A stretch of DNA of 42,880 bases. Origin: Bacteroidales bacterium (lineage in GTDB: Bacteria; Bacteroidota; Bacteroidia; Bacteroidales; P3). The DNA lies in the NCBI GenBank assembly GCA_017429685.1, contig JAFROL010000030.1, forward strand, positions 1 to 42,880, read 5' to 3'. The notes below the pieces were generated by a model. That model was not told the DNA's origin. It worked only from the letters and a program-made list of their open reading frames with translations, and did no database searches. Each line of letters opens with the position of its first letter. Position 1 is the first letter of the stretch. A program made the position numbers and the translations under genes. Positions 15,095 to 24,758 of this stretch are shown here, one piece after another.

Positions 15095-16832
15095 ATTCTA
15101 TACGCGGTATGGCGTCGATAAGGGTCTGCGTGTAGGCCTCGGCAGGATGGCTGAAAAGGGCATCGGCATCGCCCAGCTCGACCATACGGCCCGACTGCAT
15201 CACCATTATGCGGTCGGAAATGAAGTGAACCACCGAGAGGTCGTGGGATATAAATATATATGTATAGCCGAACTGCTCCTTCAGTTCGTTGAGCAGATTG
15301 AGCACCTGCGCCTGGACGGAGACATCGAGAGCCGACACCGACTCGTCGCAGATAACAAGGTCAGGATTGAGAATCAACGCTCTGGCGATGCAGATACGCT
15401 GACGCTGGCCACCGCTGAACTCGTGCGGATAGCGGTCGAACCAGTCGGCATCGAGCCCCACGCGCCCCATCAGGTCGATAACCTTTTCTCGTATTTCGCT
15501 TTGCGACAGGCGGCCGTCGCGCTGATGAACCCTTAACGGTTCCGCAATGGTCTGACCTACAGTCATTCGCGGATTGAGCGACGAATAGGGATCCTGGAAA
15601 ATGATTTGGATTCGGGGGCGAAGGCTGCGCATCTCGCGCTGCGAGAGAGTGTCGAGGCGGCGGCCGTCGAAGGTTATGCTGCCCGACGACGAATCGACCA
15701 GACGCATAATGGCGCGGCCGAGTGTCGTCTTGCCACATCCCGACTCGCCGACAAGCCCCAGTGTTTCACCGCGATAGACATCGAAACTGATGCCGTCGAC
15801 AGCCTTAAGCTTTTTAAGCGGTTTGCCGAAGATATTTTTCTCGAGGGTGTATGTAACGTCCAGATTGCGAACCGACAACAAAGTTTCTCCGCTTTCCGTT
15901 TCCCGCTTTCCACTTTCCGTTTTCCGTTCCTCGCTTTCCGCTTTCCGCTTTCCGCTCTCCGCTCTCATAAACTCTTCAACCGTAGGCAGATGGCGAGGAC
16001 GGCTGTCCATCGGCGGGCGGCAAGCCAATAGGCCTTGGGTATAAGGATGTTGCGGATGGTGAAGGATATCGTTTGCGTCGCCATGTTCGACGATTTGGCC
16101 GTGGTACATCACAGCAATGTCGTCGGCAATCTGGGCGATGACACCAAGGTCGTGGGTAATGAAAATGACTGCAATATTGCGGCTTCGCTGCAAGTCGCGC
16201 AGCAGTTCCAGAATGGTCTTCTGCACCGTAACGTCCAGTGCCGTGGTCGGTTCGTCGGCAATGATGACGTCAGGCTTGCAAATCAGCGCCATAGCTATCA
16301 TCACACGCTGTTTCTGGCCGCCGCTGATTTCGAAGGGATAGCTGTCGAAAATCTTTTCGGGACGCGGCAGCAGCACCTCTTTGAAAAGTTCTATCGTACG
16401 GCGTCGCGCCTCGTCGTAACTCACATCCTCGTGCAGCCGCAACATCTCCACTACCTGCACGGCACACTTTTGCACCGGATTGAGCGACGTCATCGGCTCC
16501 TGGAAAATCATAGCGACACGCCGACCACGTACACCCTGCATCTGCCTTTCGTCAAGCGACAGCAAATCAACGCTTTCAGTTTCCTGCTCTCCGTTTTCCG
16601 TTCTCAGTTCTCCGTTCTCAGTTCTCAGTTCAATCCTGCCGCTAACCGTTGCGTTCTTTGGCAGCAGTCCCATAATGGCCAGGCTGCTGACGCTCTTGCC
16701 CGAGCCCGATTCGCCCACGATGCCCAGCGTCCGCCCACGCCGCAGCGCATAGCTTACGTTGTCCACAACCGTCCGCCCATCGAACGAGACGGACAGATTC
16801 TTAACTTCAAGTATATTGTCTTCTTTATCCAC
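15093..16832 (-). CDS. Fused oligopeptide-type ABC transporter ATPase (two ATP-binding domains)
   Basis: A 579-residue fusion of two ATPase domains like DppD and DppF. Domain 1: Walker A GESGSGKS at 41-48, Q-loop FQEPMTSLNP, signature ISGGQKQR, Walker B VIIADEPT, H-loop FITHD. Domain 2 has Walker A GESGCGKT at 362-369, FQDPYSSLNP, FSGGQRQR, VICDESVSALD, FISHD. Tandem fusions of this kind drive peptide or nickel/opine importers. The permease and binding-protein genes are not adjacent. Two low-complexity insertions encoded by AAAGCGG-type repeats lie at residues 69-87, inside domain 1, and at 290-315, between the domains. Confidence 0.93.
   Translation of the reverse strand: MDKEDNILEVKNLSVSFDGRTVVDNVSYALRRGRTLGIVGESGSGKSVSSLAIMGLLPKNATVSGRIELRTENGELRTENGEQETESVDLLSLDERQMQGVRGRRVAMIFQEPMTSLNPVQKCAVQVVEMLRLHEDVSYDEARRRTIELFKEVLLPRPEKIFDSYPFEISGGQKQRVMIAMALICKPDVIIADEPTTALDVTVQKTILELLRDLQRSRNIAVIFITHDLGVIAQIADDIAVMYHGQIVEHGDANDILHHPQHPYTQGLLACRPPMDSRPRHLPTVEEFMRAESGKRKAESEERKTESGKRETESGETLLSVRNLDVTYTLEKNIFGKPLKKLKAVDGISFDVYRGETLGLVGESGCGKTTLGRAIMRLVDSSSGSITFDGRRLDTLSQREMRSLRPRIQIIFQDPYSSLNPRMTVGQTIAEPLRVHQRDGRLSQSEIREKVIDLMGRVGLDADWFDRYPHEFSGGQRQRICIARALILNPDLVICDESVSALDVSVQAQVLNLLNELKEQFGYTYIFISHDLSVVHFISDRIMVMQSGRMVELGDADALFSHPAEAYTQTLIDAIPRIE
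15888..15965. repeat. In-frame GGAAAGC array between the two ABC domains
   Basis: About eleven degenerate (C)CGCTTTC-type heptamers with CGTTTTC and CTCTCCG variants. Read as protein they give [17 protein letters not shown] and ETESG, residues 290-315 of the ABC ATPase. The reading frame is intact. No core motif is present. Confidence 0.85.
16572..16628. repeat. In-frame GTTCTC/CCG array inside ABC domain 1
   Basis: The array contains TTCTCAGTTCTCCG-type units and codes for RTENGELRTENGEQETES at residues 70-87. It falls in the surface loop between Walker A and the Q-loop, where related proteins have a few residues and a DLL motif. The frame is kept. Confidence 0.8.
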
Positions 16833-16862
16833 CTTAATATAGTCAGTTTGTTGTTAGTCATT

Positions 16863-18122
16863 CTACTCTGTCAAGCTTTGGGGATTTGTCAGAAAATCAT
16901 ATAGACTGACAAACAATATTCCGTCATCATTTTGGTATCGCGGCAAGGAATCCCACGTGATGACCACCTTACGGAAACTGTCGTTGATTTTGCGCAGCGA
17001 GCGTAATTCCTGTTCGCGTTTTTCTTCATCATATATCCGGTAGGTCGATTGTATATAATATCTCCGAAATCCTTGGTTGCATACAAAATCAACCTCCAGG
17101 TGCCGACGTTCATATTTACCATCTGGCTTGGCGACAGTCTCGGTTATCTCGCCCACATCCACGTCCATTCCTCTGCGTCGGAGTTCATTGTAAATCAGAT
17201 TCTCCATAAGGTGCGTTTGCTCCATTTGACGGAAGTTGAGACGTGCGTTTCTCAAGCCAAGATCCTCAAAGTAGTATTTTGACGGGGTGTCTATATACTG
17301 CTTTCCTTTGATATCGTACCTTAAAGATTTTTCGACGAGGAATGCATCTTGAAGGTAATCCAGGTATTTTTTTATTGTATCTTGGGTTATGTCGCTTCCT
17401 TTGACGCTTTTGAAAGTATTTGCCAGCTTATGTGGATTTGTCAAGCCACCAATTGATGATGCCAGTATGTTGACCAACTCCTCTAAATCTCCGTCTAACT
17501 TGATGTTGTGGCGTTCCTTGATGTCTTTAAGGTAAGTATGTGTAAACAAAGACCGTAAGTAAGCTCTTTTCTCTTGCTCTGTTCCCATCAGTACAACTTG
17601 CGGCAGCCCTCCGTATGTAATGTATTCGAGCAGCAGCTCTTCTCTCGACATATTATTATGAGGTTGCGCGTCAAGGAATTCGGCGAAAGACAAAGAGTGG
17701 ATATGTATCTCGTCGCCGCGCCCACGGAACTCAGTTATGATATCCTTTGACAGAAACTGTGCATTGGAGCCTGTTACAAACACATCGGCATTGGAAACGT
17801 GCAGATAACTGTTAAGCACGTCTTCGAATTCTTTCACATATTGCACTTCGTCAAGTAGTATATAATACATATCATTGTCAACCAACTTACTGTCGATAAA
17901 TTGCAACAAGGTGTCCGGGTCTCGCAAATTCTTTCTGCGACGGTCTTCTAAGTTTATTTTGATAATGTGGTCTTCTTTTACGCCTTCGGCAAGCAAAGCA
18001 TCGGCAAATAGATTGAAAAGCAGATATGATTTTCCGCATCGACGCATTCCAGTAACGACTTTTATCATATTGTTATGGCGTCGTATCATCAAGTTATTCA
18101 GTAAATAATCTCTTTTTATCAT
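16863..18122 (-). CDS. AAA ATPase with DUF4143 domain (second of three ATPases)
   Basis: A 419-residue protein. Residues 1-200 form an AAA_14-type ATPase with Walker A GMRRCGKS at about 25-32, Walker B YYILLDEVQYV and a sensor VFVTGSNAQFLS. A helical winged domain follows (SIGGLTNPHKLANTFKS). The C-terminal DUF4143 domain has a nuclease-like EVDFVCNQG motif. Its codon use is more AT-rich than its neighbours, as often seen in these mobile-type ATPases. The promoter at 18171-18200 supports the start at 18122. Function unknown. Confidence 0.88.
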   Translation of the reverse strand: MIKRDYLLNNLMIRRHNNMIKVVTGMRRCGKSYLLFNLFADALLAEGVKEDHIIKINLEDRRRKNLRDPDTLLQFIDSKLVDNDMYYILLDEVQYVKEFEDVLNSYLHVSNADVFVTGSNAQFLSKDIITEFRGRGDEIHIHSLSFAEFLDAQPHNNMSREELLLEYITYGGLPQVVLMGTEQEKRAYLRSLFTHTYLKDIKERHNIKLDGDLEELVNILASSIGGLTNPHKLANTFKSVKGSDITQDTIKKYLDYLQDAFLVEKSLRYDIKGKQYIDTPSKYYFEDLGLRNARLNFRQMEQTHLMENLIYNELRRRGMDVDVGEITETVAKPDGKYERRHLEVDFVCNQGFRRYYIQSTYRIYDEEKREQELRSLRKINDSFRKVVITWDSLPRYQNDDGILFVSLYDFLTNPQSLTE

Positions 18123-18170
18123 ACCGTAAGCATTCGATTTTTCTGTAAAACCTTACATATTTTTCGACTG

Positions 18171-18200
18171 CAAAAATACAACTTTTCTTGAATATAGCAA
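18171..18200 (-). promoter_or_regulatory. Promoter of the 16863-18122 ATPase
   Basis: On the minus strand TTG (18200-18198), 19 bases, TATTTTTG (18178-18171), a perfect match. It lies 49 bases before the start codon. Confidence 0.83.
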
Positions 18201-18790
18201 AATTATTTTGACTAATCACTCCATTATGGCGTATATCCACAATGCATTCTTCCGCATCAAAAAACAATCAGTTGTACACCAATTACCGAAACAAACAAAA
18301 CAATAATAATCAGCAACGCGGGTTAAAATCAACATCCTGCGTGTAATTTCAAAAACCTGTGCTGGATTCGCAGAATCCGGTTATTTTGTGCCCGCACCAT
18401 TCGCCGAAGGGGCGAGCGTGGCCGGGGCAGGAACAGCTGGGGCGGAATGGGCTGGGGCAGGAACTGACTTGGGCGGAAACGGTCTGGCGTGCGGTCGGTC
18501 TGCGGCGGATAGAAAACTTACGAAGGTGTTAAAAACTTTTTACCATCTTCTACTGAGGTAAAAGATGGGTAAAATTTGATAAGAATTTGGGTAGAATTTG
18601 GTAAGAAGATGATACCTGGAAAACAGGCAGTTGGCGGAGGGCGTTTTTGAGGTGTTTTTGGGGGTGTTTTGGGTGAAAACTCGGGGCTGTTTTTGGAAAG
18701 TTTTCAACAGATGATTTCCGTTTCAAAAAAATTTACGTATATTTGCAGCGTTTTTCCAAACATCTACAAACATCAAAAATCGATATAATT
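18201..18790. other. Intergenic gap of about 590 bases with degenerate repeats
   Basis: No gene. Bases 18364-18380 hold the hairpin CTGGATT-CGCAG-AATCCGG. Bases 18410-18500 are GC-rich with repeated GGGCAGGAAC / GGGGCGGAA units. Bases 18535-18615 hold a GGTAAAAGATGGGTAAAATTTG-type degenerate array. A -7 element TATATTTG at 18738-18745 serves the aminotransferase gene; its -33 partner is weak. Confidence 0.7.
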
Positions 18791-20011
18791 ATGACAAAAT
18801 CAGAACAATTTATGGAAATGGAAGCCAAGTACGGCGCCCATAACTATCATCCGCTACCCGTAGTGCTGGCCAAAGGCGAAGGCGCTTTTGTGTGGGACTG
18901 CGAAGGCAAGAAATACTTTGACTTCCTTTCGGCCTATTCTGCTGTAAACCAAGGCCACTGCCACCCGAAAATCATCAAGGCCCTCTGCGACCAGGCCCAC
19001 GAGCTGACCCTCTCGAGCCGCGCTTTCTACAACAACTGCCTTGGCGAGTGGGAAAAATACGTGACCGAATATTTCGGCTATGAGAAGGTGCTGCCTATGA
19101 ACAGCGGTGCCGAGGCCGACGAGACGGCCCTGAAGCTGGCCCGCCGCTGGGGTGTCGTCAAGAAAGGCATCAAGAACGACGAGGTTATGATTGTCTGCTG
19201 CGAAGGCAACTTCCACGGCCGCACCATCACCATCATCACTATGAGCAACGACCCCGAGAGCTATGCCAACTATGGCCCGATGACTCCCGGTTTCATCCGC
19301 ATACCTTACAACGACCCCGACGCGCTGGAGAAGGTGCTGCAGGAGCACGGCGACAAGATTGCCGGTTTCCTCGTCGAGCCTATCCAGGGCGAGGCCGGTG
19401 TGTACGTTCCCGACGAGGGCTACCTGAAGAAATGCTATGACATCTGCCACAAGCACAACGTGCTGTTTATGGCCGACGAGGTGCAGTGCGGCATCGCCCG
19501 TACCGGCAAGATGCTGGCTTGCGACCACGAGGGCGTGCGCCCCGACATCCTCATCCTCGGCAAGGCCCTGGGTGGCGGCGTGGTGCCCGTCAGCTGCGTG
19601 CTGGCCGACGACGACATTATGCTGAATATCAAGCCTGGTGAACACGGTTCGACCTTCGGCGGCAACCCCATCGCTGCCAAGGTTAGCATCGCTGCCCTGC
19701 AGGTGATCAAGGACGAGCACCTGATGGAGAACGCCGAGCGTCTGGGTAAGATTTTCCGCGACGAGATGTCGGCCTTCAAGAGCCCGATGATCGAGAAGGT
19801 CCGCGGCAAGGGCCTCCTCAACGCCATCATCATCAAGCCGCGCAACGGCAAAGAGGCTTGGGACGTGTGCCTGAAGATGCGCGATATGGGCGTGCTGGCC
19901 AAACCGACCCACCAGCACATCATCCGCTTCGCTCCTCCGCTGGTCATCACCGAAGAGCAGCTGCGCGAAGCCATCGACATCATCAAGAAAGCTATCGCCT
20001 CGTTCGAATAA
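18791..20011 (+). CDS. rocD: Ornithine aminotransferase
   Basis: A 406-residue class III PLP-dependent aminotransferase. Visible motifs are [54 protein letters not shown] (Asp229 of the PLP pocket) and [11 protein letters not shown] with the PLP lysine at 258. The start and spacing match ornithine-oxo-acid transaminase, which turns ornithine and 2-oxoglutarate into glutamate semialdehyde. The ATG at 18791 is chosen over the open frame further upstream because the -7 element at 18738 would overlap it. A terminator follows at 20036; it is a single-gene unit. Confidence 0.93.
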   Translation: MTKSEQFMEMEAKYGAHNYHPLPVVLAKGEGAFVWDCEGKKYFDFLSAYSAVNQGHCHPKIIKALCDQAHELTLSSRAFYNNCLGEWEKYVTEYFGYEKVLPMNSGAEADETALKLARRWGVVKKGIKNDEVMIVCCEGNFHGRTITIITMSNDPESYANYGPMTPGFIRIPYNDPDALEKVLQEHGDKIAGFLVEPIQGEAGVYVPDEGYLKKCYDICHKHNVLFMADEVQCGIARTGKMLACDHEGVRPDILILGKALGGGVVPVSCVLADDDIMLNIKPGEHGSTFGGNPIAAKVSIAALQVIKDEHLMENAERLGKIFRDEMSAFKSPMIEKVRGKGLLNAIIIKPRNGKEAWDVCLKMRDMGVLAKPTHQHIIRFAPPLVITEEQLREAIDIIKKAIASFE

Positions 20012-20035
20012 TCCTGACTCACATCAACAAAATCA

Positions 20036-20068
20036 AAAAGGTCGCCGCCAGCGCGGCGACCTTTTTTT
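20036..20068 (+). terminator. Terminator of rocD
   Basis: AAAAGGTCGCCG pairs with CGGCGACCTTTT around CCAGCG, followed by T residues. Confidence 0.9.
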
Positions 20069-20090
20069 CTTGCTAAATCTTTTTTCTCCT

Positions 20091-20152
20091 GCTCGCAAGC
20101 GAGCAAAATCGTGTAAATCTTATAGTTTTTTTCCGCCTTTGGCGGTGATGCT
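20091..20152. repeat. Composite CTCGC / CTTGTAAAT / CCGCC repeat
   Basis: GCTCGCAAGCGAGC palindrome, then AATCGTGTAAATCTTATAG, then the hairpin CCGCC-TTT-GGCGG and TGATGC. The same order of parts occurs at 1480-1530 and 24621-24692, with different hairpin bases. Confidence 0.8.
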
Positions 20153-20197
20153 AACGCAGTTACTATAATTTCTTAATTATATTACCACTAAAACAAA

Positions 20198-21550
20198 ATG
20201 AAAAAAACAGTCATCCTTGCAGCTTTTGTTTCCTTGTTCATCACAAACCTGTCGACAGCCAATGCCCAGGAAGTCCGAACCGCCACGCGCGACTATGCCG
20301 ACGAGCAGCGCGACGAGACCGATCCCGTCATCCTGAAACGTCTCGAGGACTGGAAAGACCTCAAGTTCGGTTTTATGGCACACTGGGGCATCTATAGCCA
20401 GTGGGCCACCGTCGAGTCGTGGGGCCTCTGTAGCGAGCCCTGGATCGACCGCAAGGATGCGCCCTACGACGAATACAAGCGCCAGTACACGGCCCTCAAC
20501 ACCACCTTCAACCCCAAGCGGTTCAACCCCGAACGGTGGGCCAAGGCTGCCGCACAGGCCGGTATGAAGTATATGGTTTTCACCACCAAACACCACGACG
20601 GCTTCTGTATGTACGGTACCGAGGAGACCACCTACAGCACCGTCAACAGCAGCTGTCCCTTCTTCAAGAGCAAGAACAGCGACATCACCAAGGCCCTCAC
20701 CGACGCCTTCCGCCAGTACAATATGTGGATAGGCTACTATTTCTCGAAGCCCGACTGGCACTGTCCCGACTACTGGGCTCCGGAATGGGCCACGCCCGAC
20801 CGCAACGTGAACTACACCATCGCCGACAAGCCCGACCGCTGGCGCCGCTATTGCGACTTCACCTACAACCAGATACGTGAGCTGACGCACAACTACGGCG
20901 ACATCGACATCCTGTGGCTCGACGGCGGCTGGATACGTCCCGAATGGAGCGTCAACGACGAGACGCGCCCCTGGCTGGGTTGCAGCGGACAGATACAGGA
21001 CATCAATATGCCACGCATCGCCAAGATGGCTCGCGAGAACAACCCCGACCTGCTTATCGTGGACCGCAGCGTGGGCGGCAAGTACGAGAACTACCGCACC
21101 CCCGAAAAGCAGGTGCCCGACACCCTCCTGCCCTACCCCTGGGAAACCTGTATGACGATGGGCGACAGCTGGTCGTATGTGCACAACGACAACTACAAGT
21201 CGACTAACGAGCTGATACATATGCTTTGCGACATCGTCGCCAAGGGCGGCAACCTGCTGCTCAACGTGGGTCCCGACGCCGACGGCAACATCCCCGAGCC
21301 CTGCCTGAAACGGATGGAAGAGATGGGCGAATGGCTGCGCCAGAACGGCCAAGCCATCTATGGCACCCGTCCGCTGAAGCCCTACGCCAAGGACCGCGTC
21401 CGCTACACGCAGAGCAAGGACGGTCTGCACCGCTATGCCATCTACCTGCTCGACGACGGCGAGGTGCCGCCTTCGCGCATCGAAGTCGACGGTATGGTTT
21501 ATCGCATCAAGAAGAAAACCAAGCACGCCGTGGTGGTGGAATTGATGTAG
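20198..21550 (+). CDS. Secreted alpha-L-fucosidase, GH29 family
   Basis: A 450-residue glycoside hydrolase. The signal peptide is cleaved near ANA-Q (residues 23-24). Conserved GH29 motifs are HWGIYS (62-67), KHHDGFCMY (131-139) and DILWLDGGW with the catalytic nucleophile Asp242. Related enzymes remove terminal L-fucose from mucin or plant glycans in the periplasm or outside. The length fits a catalytic domain plus a short C-terminal beta-sandwich. There is no SusC/D pair beside it, so it is not in a visible polysaccharide-utilisation locus. A hexamer array begins at the stop codon. Confidence 0.92.
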   Translation: MKKTVILAAFVSLFITNLSTANAQEVRTATRDYADEQRDETDPVILKRLEDWKDLKFGFMAHWGIYSQWATVESWGLCSEPWIDRKDAPYDEYKRQYTALNTTFNPKRFNPERWAKAAAQAGMKYMVFTTKHHDGFCMYGTEETTYSTVNSSCPFFKSKNSDITKALTDAFRQYNMWIGYYFSKPDWHCPDYWAPEWATPDRNVNYTIADKPDRWRRYCDFTYNQIRELTHNYGDIDILWLDGGWIRPEWSVNDETRPWLGCSGQIQDINMPRIAKMARENNPDLLIVDRSVGGKYENYRTPEKQVPDTLLPYPWETCMTMGDSWSYVHNDNYKSTNELIHMLCDIVAKGGNLLLNVGPDADGNIPEPCLKRMEEMGEWLRQNGQAIYGTRPLKPYAKDRVRYTQSKDGLHRYAIYLLDDGEVPPSRIEVDGMVYRIKKKTKHAVVVELM

Positions 21551-21592
21551 ACGAAAACGAAGACGATAACGAAGACGAATACGAAAAATCCC
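21551..21592. repeat. GACGAA hexamer array after the fucosidase stop
   Basis: Six to seven units in strict period 6 (GACGAA, AACGAA, GACGAT, AACGAA, GACGAA, TACGAA), starting directly after the TAG stop at 21548-21550. Confidence 0.8.
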
Positions 21593-21614
21593 AACCCTAT
21601 ATTTAAGGAAGGAT

Positions 21615-21649
21615 AAAAGAAAAAAGGACTTGTCTGTTGACAAGTCCTT
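21615..21649 (-). terminator. Terminator of the initiator tRNA
   Basis: On the minus strand AAGGACTTGTC pairs perfectly with GACAAGTCCTT around a four-base loop, followed by TTTTTTCTTTT. It lies two bases after the tRNA CCA end. Confidence 0.88.
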
Positions 21650-21651
21650 CT

Positions 21652-21726
<75 letters not shown>

Positions 21727-21786
21727 CTATTTAAACCAACTTCAACGCCGGCCTTGTTCTGTGACTTTTCCGTTGATTTCAGTTTG

Positions 21787-21817
21787 CAAAATTACACACT
21801 TTTCGCAAACTGACCAA
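21787..21817 (-). promoter_or_regulatory. Probable promoter of the initiator tRNA
   Basis: On the minus strand TTG (21817-21815), 20 bases, TAATTTTG (21794-21787). It lies about 60 bases before the tRNA. Confidence 0.7.
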
Positions 21818-21884
21818 ATTTTTTTTGACATATTTTTTGCCCGCATACTATAAACCGCTAAATGCCAACGTCGCCACAGGGATG

Positions 21885-21920
21885 AAAAAAGCAAGCCGCA
21901 GACTTCATTCTGCGGCTTGC
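21885..21920 (-). terminator. Terminator of dsbD
   Basis: GCAAGCCGCAGA and TCTGCGGCTTGC form a perfect 12-bp stem around six bases, followed on the minus strand by six T residues. Confidence 0.92.
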
Positions 21921-21946
21921 CTTGTGTTTTGTGACGGGGAAAATCG

Positions 21947-24025
<2,079 letters not shown>

Positions 24026-24125
24026 TTTTATAACAGTTTACATTTTATTGTTGTAAAAATAGCAAAATGCAAAAATACATTTTTTTTCTCATTCTGCAGC
24101 TGGATGAAAAAAATTTTTAAAAAAA

Positions 24126-24155
24126 TTGCTTTTAAATTTTTTTTTGCTATTTTTG
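24126..24155 (+). promoter_or_regulatory. Promoter of the small lipoprotein gene
   Basis: TTG at 24126-24128, 19 bases, TATTTTTG at 24148-24155; perfect spacing. The leader to the start codon is about 60 bases. Confidence 0.82.
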
Positions 24156-24223
24156 CATCGTAAAATGGAGTAGCCGAAAACCATATAGAGTAGGCGTAAA
24201 CAAAACAATAAAAATAAGTTACA

Positions 24224-24451
24224 ATGAAAAAAGTTCTTTTAACCTTAGCCGTCATTGCTACCGTTGCCTGCTTCAGCAGCTGCAACAAAACCTGCACTTG
24301 CAAAACTCCTGCCGGTACAGTTGAGTACAAACTCGATGACCTTAACAGCGCATTGAAACAAGCTGGTTTTAAAGAAATTAATAAATGCAGCGATCCTATC
24401 ACTTGGGAAGCCGCAGGTATTTCTCTCGAAACCGGATGGGCTTGCGAATAA
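24224..24451 (+). CDS. Small Cys-rich lipoprotein
   Basis: A 75-residue protein with a type II signal peptide (MKKVLLTLAVIATVAC, lipobox FSSC, Cys20). The mature part has four further Cys (TCTCK, NKCSD, WACE), which could form disulfides in the periplasm, and a short amphipathic helix LDDLNSALKQAGF. I do not recognise the family; similar tiny lipoproteins occur in Bacteroidota. It has its own promoter (24126) and terminator (24469), so it is a real gene despite its size. Confidence 0.82.
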   Translation: MKKVLLTLAVIATVACFSSCNKTCTCKTPAGTVEYKLDDLNSALKQAGFKEINKCSDPITWEAAGISLETGWACE

Positions 24452-24468
24452 TGTTTAATATTCAATAA

Positions 24469-24498
24469 AACAGCATCTTTCACAGATGCTGTTTTTTT
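24469..24498 (+). terminator. Terminator of the small lipoprotein gene
   Basis: AAACAGCATCT pairs with AGATGCTGTTT around five bases, followed by T residues. Confidence 0.9.
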
Positions 24499-24532
24499 AG
24501 TTATTCTCTAAGCCAGAGATTTTGTTGTCACA

Positions 24533-24560
24533 AAGCCGCCTTTTCGGGCGGCTTTTTTTG
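24533..24560 (+). terminator. Second terminator-like hairpin, 35 bases downstream
   Basis: AAAGCCGCC pairs with GGCGGCTTT, followed by further T residues. No gene lies between it and the previous terminator, so it is either a back-up terminator or the end of a very short RNA. Confidence 0.7.
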
Positions 24561-24620
24561 TCGCTTTCCCTTCTCCGCGTAGCTTTTTTTCGTTTTGGTT
24601 TTCGTACGAAGTTTCTGTTC

Positions 24621-24726
24621 TCCTGCTCGCTACGCTCGCGAATTCTTGTAAACCTTGTAGATTTTTCCGACTTCGTCGGGAATGCGAAGCATAAATCAAC
24701 CAGATCTACAAGATCTCTGCCAGAAA
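24621..24726. repeat. Composite CTCGC / CTTGTAAAC / CCGAC repeat
   Basis: GCTCGCTACGCTCGCGA, then ATTCTTGTAAACCTTGTAG, then the hairpin CCGAC-TTC-GTCGG and GAATGC, then a further AGATCTACAAGATCT unit. The hairpin differs from the 20091 copy by a compensatory change (CCGCC/GGCGG to CCGAC/GTCGG). Confidence 0.8.
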
Positions 24727-24758
24727 GGCAAGGTGCATTTGGGGTTTATTGAGGTGCC

